Origin: Chitinophagales bacterium
Lineage (GTDB): Bacteria; Bacteroidota; Bacteroidia; Chitinophagales; Chitinophagaceae
Length of the DNA: 64,000 nucleotides
Assembly: GCA_017303335.1 (NCBI GenBank)
Contig: JAFLBK010000005.1
Location: 124,001 to 188,000 of the forward strand
Direction: 5' to 3'
How positions within the stretch are numbered: position 1 is the first letter of the stretch; each line of letters starts with the position of its first letter. The translations under genes and the position numbers were made by a program. This document shows, in pieces, positions 28,946-37,923 of this stretch. The notes beneath the pieces are model-generated. The model was not told where the DNA came from. It worked only from the letters and a program-made list of their open reading frames with translations, and made no database searches.

Positions 28946-29884
28946 ATGCAAAACAGGGTAACCCGCTTATTTGAAATTGATTATCCCATCATCCAGGCCG
29001 GTATGATCTGGGCCAGTGGCTGGAGGCTTGCCAGTGCGGTAAGCAATGCCGGCGGATTGGGCCTTATCGGCAGCGGCAGTATGTACCCGGATGTATTGCG
29101 GGAACAGATCCGGAAATGCAGAGCGGCAACGGCGAAACCTTTTGGCGTGAATGTGCCGTTGTTATACCCCGATATTGATCAGCACATCCGCATCATCATT
29201 GAAGAAAAAGTACCGATCGTATTTACTTCGGCCGGCAATCCGAAAACCTGGACAAGCATGCTTAAGCAGGAAGGAATCAAAGTGGTGCATGTGGTGAGCA
29301 GCAGCAAATTCGCCCTTAAGTCGCAGGAAGCCGGTTGCGATGCGGTGGTGGCGGAAGGTTTTGAGGCGGGCGGGCATAATGGAAGAGAAGAGACGACCAC
29401 CCTGGTATTGATACCGGCAGTTTCAGCGGCGGTTGATATTCCGGTGATCGCCGCGGGCGGGATCGCCACGGGCAGACAGATGCTGGCAGCGATGGTTTTG
29501 GGAGCGGAGGGGGTGCAGGTGGGAAGCCGGTTCATTGCCAGTCCGGAAGCATCTTCGCACGAACACTTCAAGCAGGCGGTGATACAGGCACAGGAAGGCG
29601 ATACCCAGCTTTCCTTAAAACAACTTACACCGGTTCGGCTATTGAAAAATAAATTCTACCAGCAGGTGCAGGAAGCCGAACAGCGTTGCGCATCGGTGGA
29701 GGAACTCAAAAATATTCTCGGAAGAGGCAGGGCAAAAAAGGGCATGTTTGAAGGAGATATGGATGAAGGTGAACTGGAGATCGGGCAGGTGAGCGCACTG
29801 GTCAGGGAGATCAGGCCAGCGGCCGAGATTGTCAGGGAGATCTGGAGCGAATTCGAACAGTGCCTGCAGCAACCGCTAAAGTAA
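28946..29884 (+). CDS. Nitronate monooxygenase-like flavoprotein (2-nitropropane dioxygenase family)
   Basis: A 312-residue FMN TIM-barrel enzyme. It opens with VTRLFEIDYPIIQAGMIWAS, typical for the family, and has GGLGLIGSGSM, KPFGVNVPLL, VAEGFEAGGHNG (active-site His region) and the FMN-phosphate loop VIAAGGIATGRQMLAAMVLGA followed by GVQVGSRF. These proteins oxidise alkyl nitronates, while close relatives (FabK) are enoyl-ACP reductases; the sequence alone does not decide. A near-match -7 element (TTACTTTG, 28873-28880) precedes the gene. It appears to be a single-gene unit; the next gene has its own promoter only 8 bp downstream. Confidence 0.85.
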   Translation: MQNRVTRLFEIDYPIIQAGMIWASGWRLASAVSNAGGLGLIGSGSMYPDVLREQIRKCRAATAKPFGVNVPLLYPDIDQHIRIIIEEKVPIVFTSAGNPKTWTSMLKQEGIKVVHVVSSSKFALKSQEAGCDAVVAEGFEAGGHNGREETTTLVLIPAVSAAVDIPVIAAGGIATGRQMLAAMVLGAEGVQVGSRFIASPEASSHEHFKQAVIQAQEGDTQLSLKQLTPVRLLKNKFYQQVQEAEQRCASVEELKNILGRGRAKKGMFEGDMDEGELEIGQVSALVREIRPAAEIVREIWSEFEQCLQQPLK

Positions 29885-29891
29885 AGTACAT

Positions 29892-29899
29892 TATCTTTG
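29892..29899 (+). promoter_or_regulatory. Bacteroidota -7 promoter element of the polysaccharide export pair
   Basis: TATCTTTG matches TAnnTTTG and lies 8 bp after the preceding stop codon. It would give a leader of about 30 bases before ATG 29937. Confidence 0.5.
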
Positions 29900-29936
29900 C
29901 GCATTATTTAAAATTTGTAATCTCAACCCCCAAAAA

Positions 29937-32360
29937 ATGGCACTAACCCCAGGGCAATATTATATACGGTTCTGTAAAACGGCTACCGTTTTCCTCCTTG
30001 GTTTTTTTGTAACGGTTCAATCGGCTCATGCGCAGAACCCCGCAACGATCGACCCGAATGCCCCGAACATTCCGATACTTCCCACGCCCACCCAGATGCC
30101 CCCGGCCCAGCTATACAATGTGCTGAAGGATAATAACCCGCCCGGGTCTAAGAAAACAGGCGACGATAATAACAAAGCGCTCAAAGACCGGATCGAGAAA
30201 GACAGCCTGGTAAAAGAAACCACGCCGCAATCCATGAATCCCACCGAGGAAACCTATGGTATGCACCTGTTCCGTTCCGGCGTGGTGGCCTCTATCACTG
30301 AATTGTCGACACCGCCGCTTGACTACCCGATCGGTGTTTACGACCAGATCATCGTTTCCTTATGGAACGGCGCCGAAGCAACACTCGACTATACCGTGGC
30401 ACGCGACGGTTCCATCTTCCCGGCGAGTATCGGAAAGATATACCTGCAAGGGCTTACATTCGAAAATGTTCGTTCCCTGCTGACACAACGCTTCAAAGCT
30501 TATGTGCCTCCCACGACCAATATCTCCGTTTCACTGGGCCAGCCCCGCACCATTTCGGTGAACGTGGCCGGCGAAGTAAAGAACCAGGGTCCGGTAACGG
30601 TATCCGCCTTCACCAACGCATTTAATGTGATAGCCCTGGCCGGGGGGCCTACCGATATGGCCAACCTGCGGGAGATACAGATCAAACGCAATGGCCGCGT
30701 GATCGATGTGCTGGATGTATATAAATACCTCACCACGGGCGATTTTGGGAAACACATCTATCTCGAGAATAACGATTTCGTGATCCTGCTGCCGGCCGAG
30801 AAAAAAGTAAAGGCCGAAGGACGCTTCAAAAGGCCGATGTTTTACCAGCTCAAAAAAGACGAAGGCATGAAGGCCCTGTTGCGCTATTCGGGCGGCTTGC
30901 AGAACGACGCGTTCTCGAGCGGGGTGAAAGTATACCGTACCGAACTGGAAAAGCAGATCATCAAAGATGTCAACGCGACAGCGATCATCAACCCTACGCA
31001 GAGCAAACAGCTCAGGGACCAGGATTTCGAACTGAACGACGGCGACATCGTAAAAGTGATCGCCATCAACCCGGGCCTTATCAATAAAGTAGAGATGAAG
31101 GGTGAGGTTTCCTATCCCGGGCAATACGAGATCCGCAAGGGCGATAAATTATTCGACCTGATCAACCGGGCCGGCGGTATCACCCGCAATACCTACCTGC
31201 CGCGTGCCTATATTTTCCGGGGTGGTGGCGACAGTACCAATATCAAGGCCAGCAAGGTGGAAGTGAACCTCAGCGGCATCACCACCAATGATACGGCCAG
31301 TATTTATAATGTGGAGCTGTTTCCGAACGACCAGGTGCTGCTGTTCAGTGCGAACCAGTTCGCCGACAGGCAATACGTGGAAATATTCGGCGAGGTGCGC
31401 AAAGAAGGACGGGTATACAAATACGGCGGTATGACACTGCAGGACCTGATCTATCTCTCCGGAGGTCTCAAACAATCCGCCGAATACGGCCGCGTGGAAA
31501 TCTCCAGCGTGGTGGATGTGGATTCGGCCAAGGGCATGCAGCAACCAACCCGTACGGTATTAAAAACGATCCGCATCTCACCCAACCTCGAGATCGACAG
31601 CGTATCGAGCCAGATTGTACTGCGGCCTTACGACCAGATATATATACGTAAGAATCCTACGTTCGAATTGCAGCAGCTCGTGCAGATCAACGGGCTCGTT
31701 CAGTATTCGGGTCCGTACCCGAGGCTGAGCAAGTACGAACGCCTTTCTTCCTATATCGAAAGGGCCGGTGGCCTTAAAGAGAACGCCGACCTGAGTGGCG
31801 CTATCCTCTATCGTAAGAAAACACAGTACTATCGCGATAACGTGACCAACAAAGTGGCTTCACTTACCGACTCAATCGGCAGCATCGTTCTCGATTCGGC
31901 CCAGAAGAAACTCAGCGAGGTGGCCAAGGAACCGGTGAGCATTGACCTGTACCGTGCGCTTAAATACAAGAACTCCAAGTACGATATCATTCTCCAGGAA
32001 GGCGATGTGGTGTTCATACCGGAGATCAATCCGTTCGTGAATGTGGAAGGCAATGTGCAGTCGCCCCTGAAACTCACCTACGATAAAGAGCATTCCAATG
32101 TGGGATATTATGTAGATAAGGCCGGTGGATATGGAATACGGCCCTGGCGAAGGCGGATATTTGTAACCTACGCAAACGGCAAGAGCAAACGCACGTTCAA
32201 CCTGTTCTTCATTCACTTCTATCCACGCGTGAAGGAGGGTTCCACCATTCACGTACCGGTAAGGCCCGAAGGCGCCGAAGTAACCGACGCGGTGGTACAG
32301 GTAGCCCTGTCGAGCATACCGATCGCCGTAGCCGCTTTCATCGCAAAAATCATCCAGTAA
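29937..32360 (+). CDS. Wza-type polysaccharide export outer-membrane protein with multiple SLBB domains
   Basis: An 807-residue protein with an N-terminal signal peptide (hydrophobic FLLGFFVTVQ, cleavage near SAHAQ), a Pro/Asn-rich linker, and a Poly_export domain from about residue 120 (YPIGVYDQIIVSLWNGAE, VARDGSIFPASIGKIYLQGL). Successive SLBB-like domains follow, marked by ISVNVAGEVKNQGPVTV, VEMKGEVSYPGQYEIRKGD, EIFGEVRKEGRVYKYGGMT, QINGLVQYSGPYPRLSKYE and VEGNVQSPLKLTYDKE. It is about twice the size of E. coli Wza. A hydrophobic stretch (QVALSSIPIAVAAFIAKII) lies at the very C-terminus. It would form the outer-membrane exit channel for capsular or exopolysaccharide. It is 24 bp ahead of a Wzz-type partner. 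Confidence 0.9.
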   Translation: MALTPGQYYIRFCKTATVFLLGFFVTVQSAHAQNPATIDPNAPNIPILPTPTQMPPAQLYNVLKDNNPPGSKKTGDDNNKALKDRIEKDSLVKETTPQSMNPTEETYGMHLFRSGVVASITELSTPPLDYPIGVYDQIIVSLWNGAEATLDYTVARDGSIFPASIGKIYLQGLTFENVRSLLTQRFKAYVPPTTNISVSLGQPRTISVNVAGEVKNQGPVTVSAFTNAFNVIALAGGPTDMANLREIQIKRNGRVIDVLDVYKYLTTGDFGKHIYLENNDFVILLPAEKKVKAEGRFKRPMFYQLKKDEGMKALLRYSGGLQNDAFSSGVKVYRTELEKQIIKDVNATAIINPTQSKQLRDQDFELNDGDIVKVIAINPGLINKVEMKGEVSYPGQYEIRKGDKLFDLINRAGGITRNTYLPRAYIFRGGGDSTNIKASKVEVNLSGITTNDTASIYNVELFPNDQVLLFSANQFADRQYVEIFGEVRKEGRVYKYGGMTLQDLIYLSGGLKQSAEYGRVEISSVVDVDSAKGMQQPTRTVLKTIRISPNLEIDSVSSQIVLRPYDQIYIRKNPTFELQQLVQINGLVQYSGPYPRLSKYERLSSYIERAGGLKENADLSGAILYRKKTQYYRDNVTNKVASLTDSIGSIVLDSAQKKLSEVAKEPVSIDLYRALKYKNSKYDIILQEGDVVFIPEINPFVNVEGNVQSPLKLTYDKEHSNVGYYVDKAGGYGIRPWRRRIFVTYANGKSKRTFNLFFIHFYPRVKEGSTIHVPVRPEGAEVTDAVVQVALSSIPIAVAAFIAKIIQ

Positions 32361-32384
32361 GCACCCACATTCTAAAACAACGAA

Positions 32385-33440
32385 ATGAACAATATAGAAC
32401 TGCTGAAAGAACTGGTTCGCCGGCTGAAAAAATACAGCTGGCTGATCCTCCTGGTAGCGTTGCTTTTTGGCGGACTCTTCTTTTTCATTGCCCGGCAAAG
32501 TGTTGTGCAGTGGACATCCACCGCTACGGTGTTCCCCCTGAACTCGACCAACCCAAGCAGCACGGGTTCAGCCATCAGCAACCTTCTGGGCCTCACGGAT
32601 GCCCCAAAGTCGTTTACCGAAGACGCCTCCATCAACATCGTTGAACTGGCTACGAGCCGCCGTACCCGCGAAGCCGTAGCCATGGAACGCATACCTTCCC
32701 TGCAGAACAAGACGGTATCCGAACTGCTGATCGAGGAAAACAACCGGTATACGGGTTTCATGCAGAACGAAAAGATTGAAACCCCGCCCGACAGCCTGGC
32801 AAAAGTGAATATTGCAAGTAACCTGCTTCGGTTGTCGTTCAGCGCCAAGATCAATAAGAATGGAATCCTGGAACTCCATTACACGAACAGCAACCGGCAG
32901 TTGGTGCGGGAAGTGAGTTATATCTACATTGAGAAACTTTCGCAGTTTTACATCGAACTGAAAAAGAAAAAGGCGCAGATCGATTATGAGTTCTCCATCA
33001 AAAAGGCCGACTCCCTGCTGGCCGTGCTGAACCAGCTTGATAAGCGGGCAATCGCGTTGGACGAAAGCACGTTCTTTACCAACGAAGGATTGCAGCGTTA
33101 CAGCATTCCCAAGGTGAACCTCGCCCAGGATAAATCCACCGTGCAATCGCAATACTATTACGCGGTGAATAACCGGGAATCCGCGGCTTACCGCCTGCAG
33201 AAAGAAACACCGATCATCGAGGCGCTCGATAAACCCGAACCGCCCTACGACCTGGTGAAGAAATCAAAAATCGTTTATGTCCTTATAGGTCTCATCCTCG
33301 GTACGATCCTCGGCATGCTGGCCGTGAGCTGGAAAGTGATCAACCGCTACCTCGGCGATGAGTTGAACAAAGCGATCGAAAAGGCCTCCAAGCCGAAAGA
33401 AGCTACGGCGCTGCAACCACAGTCGGAGCCGTTGAAATAA
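32385..33440 (+). CDS. Wzz-type polysaccharide chain-length/co-polymerase protein
   Basis: A 351-residue inner-membrane protein with the classical topology: a short cytoplasmic N-terminus (ELLKELVRRLKKYSW), a first membrane segment (LILLVALLFGGLFFFIA), a periplasmic domain of about 240 residues with a helical section, and a second membrane segment (VYVLIGLILGTILGMLAV) followed by a charged tail. It lacks the cytoplasmic BY-kinase domain found in Wzc. It should control the length of the polymer exported through the preceding Wza-type pore. No glycosyltransferases or Wzx/Wzy genes are in the window, so this pair is detached from its biosynthetic genes. Confidence 0.88.
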   Translation: MNNIELLKELVRRLKKYSWLILLVALLFGGLFFFIARQSVVQWTSTATVFPLNSTNPSSTGSAISNLLGLTDAPKSFTEDASINIVELATSRRTREAVAMERIPSLQNKTVSELLIEENNRYTGFMQNEKIETPPDSLAKVNIASNLLRLSFSAKINKNGILELHYTNSNRQLVREVSYIYIEKLSQFYIELKKKKAQIDYEFSIKKADSLLAVLNQLDKRAIALDESTFFTNEGLQRYSIPKVNLAQDKSTVQSQYYYAVNNRESAAYRLQKETPIIEALDKPEPPYDLVKKSKIVYVLIGLILGTILGMLAVSWKVINRYLGDELNKAIEKASKPKEATALQPQSEPLK

Positions 33441-33444
33441 AAAG

Positions 33445-33475
33445 AAAGTCCCGCTGCAACGGGACTTCTTTTTTT
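33445..33475 (+). terminator. Intrinsic terminator
   Basis: Stem AAGTCCCG/CGGGACTT (33446-33453 and 33460-33467) with a 6-base loop, followed by a T-rich run. It ends the polysaccharide export operon and faces the convergent ABC permease gene. Confidence 0.9.
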
Positions 33476-33495
33476 GAATCAGTTTTCTGTCGTGT

Positions 33496-34773
33496 TTATT
33501 TTCGAAAAGCCCATTTCATCATTTCCTTCCAGCTGGGTTTTTTCCCATACATGAGAATACCCGTGCGGTAGATGCGTGCCGCGAACCAGGTGGTAAGCAT
33601 GAAGCCGCCGATCAGCAGTGCCATCGACAAGGCCAGTTGCCAGATCGGAACGGTATTGGGCACGCCGAAGGGAACCCGGGCCATCATCACGATCGGGGAA
33701 CTGAAGGGAATGATACTGGTCCATACCGCCAGGGGGCTCGAGGGGTTCGAGATGGCGGGCGTCATCAGCATGATGGAGAAGATCACCAGCATGGTAATGG
33801 GGAAACTGAGCGATTGCGCTTCCCGCATGTCTTCATTGATGGCGCTTCCGATGGCCGCGTAGAGCGATGAATAAAAGAAGAATCCCGCCAGCATATAGAA
33901 GATGAAGCAGCACACCACGAGCAGGATGTTCACGCTGGTGAATACCCGTTGTATGCTTTCAACGGTATTGGTCAGCATACCGCCCTGCTGGCCGCCGAAA
34001 CGCCCGGCGTTATAAATGATGAAAATGCAGGCGATCCAGATGAGGAACTGGGTGAGGGCCACCATCCCGATACCAATGATTTTGCCAACCATCAGCTGGA
34101 AAGGTTTTACCGACGACACCACCACTTCGGCGATGCGGTTCGTTTTTTCTTCGGTAACGCCCATCATCACCTGCGATCCGTAGAGCAGCAGGATAAGGTA
34201 CATCAGGAAACCGCACACATACCCGATAATGGTGGCGGATTGCGAATCGGCCGCCCTGTTTTTGATGTTCAGTATTTTAAGGTTGATCTTGCTGGTTGCC
34301 AGGATGGTCTTCTTGCCCGCATCGATGCCGAGGCTGTCGTTCTTGATCTCGTCCCAGAGACGGTTGAGTTTGCGTTCGACCGGAACGGTGGCACCGATGC
34401 CGTAAGTTTTGTTGGTGTTGAAGGAAAGGCTGTCGAGCCCTTTACGCCAGTCGAGCGTGGCGGGTATCACCACATAGCCGTTGTATCCAAGCGAGTCGTA
34501 CCGGTCCCGCAGGATATCCTCGGGTACGTTCACCAGCGTGAGTTTATTGAGTGTGTCGTCCTGGTTCAGTTTCGCCAGGGCGGCTTCGGTAAAATATCCC
34601 GACTTATCGATCACGGCAACCGACAGGTCTTCCTTGCTTTTGTCGGCGATATAACCCGTACCGAAAATCAATCCCAGGTAAAGGAGCGGGAAAAGGATGG
34701 TGCCGATGATGAATGTTCTTTTTCGTACCAGGGTAAGAAACTCGCGTTTTATGATAAGTATGATCTTGTTCAT
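33496..34773 (-). CDS. ABC-2 type transporter permease (NatB-like)
   Basis: A 425-residue permease. One N-terminal membrane segment (TFIIGTILFPLLYLGLIFGT) is followed by an extracytoplasmic domain of about 150 residues, then five or six membrane segments (GYVCGFLMYLILLLYG, IGMVALTQFLIWIACIFII, ILLVVCCFIFYMLAGFFFY, MLVIFSIMLMTPAIS, LALSMALLIGGFMLTTWF). The loop EEKTNRIAEVVVSSVKPFQLMVGKI is characteristic of the NatB/YhaP branch, which with NatA extrudes Na+. The true substrate is not known. It lies 21 bp after the ATPase gene and is the last gene of a four-gene minus-strand operon. Confidence 0.88.
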   Translation of the reverse strand: MNKIILIIKREFLTLVRKRTFIIGTILFPLLYLGLIFGTGYIADKSKEDLSVAVIDKSGYFTEAALAKLNQDDTLNKLTLVNVPEDILRDRYDSLGYNGYVVIPATLDWRKGLDSLSFNTNKTYGIGATVPVERKLNRLWDEIKNDSLGIDAGKKTILATSKINLKILNIKNRAADSQSATIIGYVCGFLMYLILLLYGSQVMMGVTEEKTNRIAEVVVSSVKPFQLMVGKIIGIGMVALTQFLIWIACIFIIYNAGRFGGQQGGMLTNTVESIQRVFTSVNILLVVCCFIFYMLAGFFFYSSLYAAIGSAINEDMREAQSLSFPITMLVIFSIMLMTPAISNPSSPLAVWTSIIPFSSPIVMMARVPFGVPNTVPIWQLALSMALLIGGFMLTTWFAARIYRTGILMYGKKPSWKEMMKWAFRK

Positions 34774-34794
34774 GGTGTGGTGTGTTGTAAATGA

Positions 34795-35727
34795 TTAAGC
34801 GGATATCTTTTCGAACTGGCGGGATGTGGGCGTGCCCTCCACCAGTTTGATGAAGATATCGTTCAGGGAGGGAAGTATTTCACGGAAGGATACCACACTG
34901 CTTCCCGAATCGATGAAATGACTCAGTACATCATTGGGTTTGTAGCCTTCATTGATGCGCACCAGCAGTTCGTTGCCGCGGGTGCTGATGGTTTCAAACG
35001 ACGCGTTGGCTGTTCGGGCGGGCAGTGTTTCGAGTTGTATGCCGAAGAGGTTCTCTTTGAAATCGTGCTTGATGCCTTCCACGGTTCCGTCGAGTATCTT
35101 TTTTCCTTTGTTCACCAGTACGATGTGCCGGCAGATCTCTTCCACCTGCTCCATGCGGTGGGTACTGAAAATGATGGTGGTGCCTTTCTGCGAGAGCCGG
35201 TAGATCTCATCCTTGATGAGGTTGGCGTTCACCGGGTCGAGCCCGCTGAAGGGTTCGTCGAGGATAATGAGATCGGGCTCGTGCAATACGGTGATCACGA
35301 ACTGCAGTTTCTGACCCATACCCTTGCTGAGGTCTTCCACTTTTTTGTTCCACCAGCTGTCCATTTCCAGCCGCTTGAACCAGTCCTTGATCTTGTGCAT
35401 CGCGTCGTGGCGGCTGAGTCCTTTTAAGCGGGCCAGGTAGAGGGCCTGCTCGCCGATCTTCATCTTTTTATACAATCCGCGTTCTTCGGGCATGTAGCCG
35501 ATAAAGCGGGCGTCGTTCTCGGGTTCAAAATTCTTTCCTTTGAAGAGGATATTTCCCGAATCGGGGTAGAAGATACCGGTGATCATCCGGATCAGGGTGG
35601 TTTTACCGGCGCCGTTGGGTCCCAGCAATCCGAAGATGCTGCCCTGCCCGATCTGGAGGCTGATGTCGTCTACGGCTTTCTGTGTGGCAAAATACTTTTT
35701 GAGGTTCTGTACTTCCAGTATGTTCAT
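34795..35727 (-). CDS. ABC transporter ATP-binding protein (NatA-like)
   Basis: A 310-residue ATPase with Walker A GPNGAGKTT (residues 36-44), Q-loop region YMPEERGLYKKM, signature LSKGMGQKLQFV, Walker B LIILDEPFSGLDP and the switch histidine in FSTHRMEQVE. About 90 C-terminal residues after the nucleotide-binding domain match the extra domain of NatA-type ATPases (QLETLPARTANASFETIS). It pairs with the downstream NatB-like permease as an exporter. Spacing of 13 bp to the upstream oxidoreductase gene indicates one transcript. Confidence 0.92.
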   Translation of the reverse strand: MNILEVQNLKKYFATQKAVDDISLQIGQGSIFGLLGPNGAGKTTLIRMITGIFYPDSGNILFKGKNFEPENDARFIGYMPEERGLYKKMKIGEQALYLARLKGLSRHDAMHKIKDWFKRLEMDSWWNKKVEDLSKGMGQKLQFVITVLHEPDLIILDEPFSGLDPVNANLIKDEIYRLSQKGTTIIFSTHRMEQVEEICRHIVLVNKGKKILDGTVEGIKHDFKENLFGIQLETLPARTANASFETISTRGNELLVRINEGYKPNDVLSHFIDSGSSVVSFREILPSLNDIFIKLVEGTPTSRQFEKISA

Positions 35728-35740
35728 AAAGAGGGTTGGT

Positions 35741-37372
35741 TTATTGCGATGTCAAATGTAGTACTGTAAATAAGATCACGTATACCGATTTTACAAGTGG
35801 TACCCCGAGCGCAACGGCCAGTTGCCTTGCCACCCTTTCGCCATCCATGGCTGCGCTTACAATGCCCCCGGCATAACCGGCGCCCTCGCCGCAGGGGTAA
35901 AGGTTATTCAACTGCGGATGCGCCAGGGATTCATTGTCCCGCGGAATGCGAACGGGGGAGGATGTGCGGCTTTCAGTAGCCACCACCACCGCGTCGTTGG
36001 TGAAATAGCCTTTCATTTTTTTGCCGAACTCTACAAATCCCCGGGCCAGCGACCGGTAAATGAAGCCGGGCAACAGTTCTTCCAGGTTTACACTGGTCAG
36101 GCCCGGCTGGTACGAGCAGGCGGGCAGGGAAGAAGATGTTTTGCCGTTGCTGAAATCGGCCATGCGTTGTGCCGGCGCTTTCAAATGCCCGCCGCCTGCC
36201 TCGAAACATTCCTGTTCGATCTTCCGCTGAAATTGCATCATGGCCAGCGCATCATTCCTGATTTTTAATTTTTCATTCTTCAGGATATCGGCCAGTTCCA
36301 CCTGTACCACCATACCGCTGTTGGCATAGGGATTATTTCGTTTCGAAGGGCTCCACCCATTCACCACCAGTTCACCGGGCGCTGTGGCGGCCGGAGCGAT
36401 AATGCCCCCGGGGCACATGCAAAAAGAAAACACGCCCCGTTTGTTTACCTGCTGTACCAGGCTGTAAGCGGCGGGTGGAAGAAAATTGCCGCGGGTTACA
36501 CAATGATACTGGATGCTGTCGATCAGCGATTGCGGGTGTTCGATGCGAACGCCGAGGGCGAAGGGCTTTGCTTCGATGCGGATCTCTTTCTTATATAAGA
36601 GTTCGAAGATATCCCGGGCGCTGTGGCCGGTGGCAAGTATGAATGCATCGGCTGCGAACGAATCGCCGTCGGCTGTTTCTACCCCTGCGATCCTGTCGTC
36701 CCTGATAATAAAATCGGTCACTTTTTTTTCGAACAGGAACAAGGCCCCGCTGTGGAGCAGTTGTTCCCGCATGGCGGTGATGATATGGGGCAATTTGTTG
36801 GTACCGATATGCGGATGGGCTTGGTAGCGGATTTTTTCGTCGGCCCCGAAATGTACAAAGAGATTCAGTATGCGGTCGATATCGCCGCGTTTATTACTGC
36901 GTGTATATAATTTACCATCGCTGTAGGTGCCGGCGCCTCCCTCGCCGAAACAATAATTACTTTCCGGGTTTACCAAACCTTCTTTGTTAAGCAGGGCCAG
37001 GTCTCTGCGTCGTGCCCGCACATCCTTGCCCCGTTCCAGGATGATGGGTTGTATGCCCAGTTCGGTCAGCTGCAGTGCGGCAAAGAGCCCGGCGGGTCCG
37101 GCGCCGATGATCACGGCTTTTTTGCCTGCCTTTCGTACATCCCTGAACAGGAAAGCGGGAAGTGACCGCTCCGTTACCGGCTCGCCGATAAAGCAGTCGA
37201 GGGTCAGGTTGATCCAGATCGTTTTGCCCCGGGCATCGATCGATTGTTTGAGAATGTGGTAACCCGAAACAGCGGAAAGAGAATGACCCGAATGTGCCGC
37301 GATCGAACGCCGGATGGCTTCGTCGTCGGCCGCCTCGGCCGGCGGCAGCTTGAGCGATATTTTTTGTTGCAT
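35741..37372 (-). CDS. FAD-dependent dehydrogenase of the COG2509 type
   Basis: A 543-residue flavoprotein. The dinucleotide-binding motif GAGPAGLFAALQLTELG starts near residue 91, after an N-terminal domain of about 85 residues. ERGKDVRARRRDLALLNKEG, NYCFGEGGAGTYSDGKLYTR and CMCPGGIIAPA are marks of the uncharacterised FAD-dependent dehydrogenase family COG2509. Near the C-terminus, LYPCGEGAGYAGGIVSAAMD is the second FAD-contacting block. The physiological substrate is unknown for the whole family. It lies 48 bp after the DUF3127 gene and 13 bp before the ABC ATPase gene. Confidence 0.88.
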   Translation of the reverse strand: MQQKISLKLPPAEAADDEAIRRSIAAHSGHSLSAVSGYHILKQSIDARGKTIWINLTLDCFIGEPVTERSLPAFLFRDVRKAGKKAVIIGAGPAGLFAALQLTELGIQPIILERGKDVRARRRDLALLNKEGLVNPESNYCFGEGGAGTYSDGKLYTRSNKRGDIDRILNLFVHFGADEKIRYQAHPHIGTNKLPHIITAMREQLLHSGALFLFEKKVTDFIIRDDRIAGVETADGDSFAADAFILATGHSARDIFELLYKKEIRIEAKPFALGVRIEHPQSLIDSIQYHCVTRGNFLPPAAYSLVQQVNKRGVFSFCMCPGGIIAPAATAPGELVVNGWSPSKRNNPYANSGMVVQVELADILKNEKLKIRNDALAMMQFQRKIEQECFEAGGGHLKAPAQRMADFSNGKTSSSLPACSYQPGLTSVNLEELLPGFIYRSLARGFVEFGKKMKGYFTNDAVVVATESRTSSPVRIPRDNESLAHPQLNNLYPCGEGAGYAGGIVSAAMDGERVARQLAVALGVPLVKSVYVILFTVLHLTSQ

Positions 37373-37420
37373 GTGTTAGGTGTTTATCCTAAAAAGCATG
37401 AGGTGTTTCTGTGATCCCGG

Positions 37421-37807
37421 CTAAAAAGGCAGATCGTCGACCGCGTCGGGTGGTGTCTCCGAAAAGGTATCGAGCGGTTCTAAATAATCGTTGTCCATTT
37501 TGGCGGTGCCGGGTTGCAGTATCTGCTCGATGCGCCAGGCATCGAGGTTGGTGATGTAGTTCACTTTTCCGTCCCGTTCCCACTTGCTGCCCTTGATATT
37601 GAAATACACTTTGATCTCTTCACCCACGTTCACCCGGTCGATCATCGTTGTTTTATCCTGCACACACTGGAACTTTACATAGTTGGTAATGGTCCGGCCA
37701 TTGATATCTTCACTCTTCTCCACCACAAACTCCCGGGTGCGGAAGGTTTCGGTGCGTTGCACCGTATCGTATTTGGCTACCAGTTTACCGGTTAATTCAT
37801 AACTCAT
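37421..37807 (-). CDS. DUF3127 protein, SSB-like OB-fold with acidic DDLPF tail
   Basis: A 128-residue protein starting MSYELTGKLVAKYDTVQRTE, the usual opening of DUF3127. The core (about residues 1-95) has the alternating beta-strand pattern of a single-stranded-DNA-binding OB fold (FVVEKSEDINGRTITNYVKF, VGEEIKVYFNIKGSKWERDG, NYITNLDAWRIEQI). The last residues, DAVDDLPF, are acidic and end in Pro-Phe exactly as the protein-recruiting tip of bacterial SSB (DDDIPF). A nucleic-acid-binding role with partner recruitment is inferred; no function has been established for the family. It is the first gene of the minus-strand operon and has a TACTTTTG -7 element at 37825-37832. Confidence 0.85.
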   Translation of the reverse strand: MSYELTGKLVAKYDTVQRTETFRTREFVVEKSEDINGRTITNYVKFQCVQDKTTMIDRVNVGEEIKVYFNIKGSKWERDGKVNYITNLDAWRIEQILQPGTAKMDNDYLEPLDTFSETPPDAVDDLPF

Positions 37808-37824
37808 ACAAAAAGTTTATTATC

Positions 37825-37832
37825 CAAAAGTA
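37825..37832 (-). promoter_or_regulatory. Bacteroidota -7 promoter element of the DUF3127 operon
   Basis: Minus-strand TACTTTTG, full match to TAnnTTTG, 18 bases before the DUF3127 start codon. Confidence 0.5.
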
Positions 37833-37923
37833 GTTTTATTTTGCCACAAATATTTTGATTCATTCGTTTCTTTGTTGTGTATAAAATAACTACCTTCCTT
37901 TTGTTTAACATCTGATTCAGGAC

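Noticed and set aside
33949..34794. 281-residue plus-strand frame
   Set aside because: It is antisense to the ABC permease, whose membrane segments and family motifs are clear.
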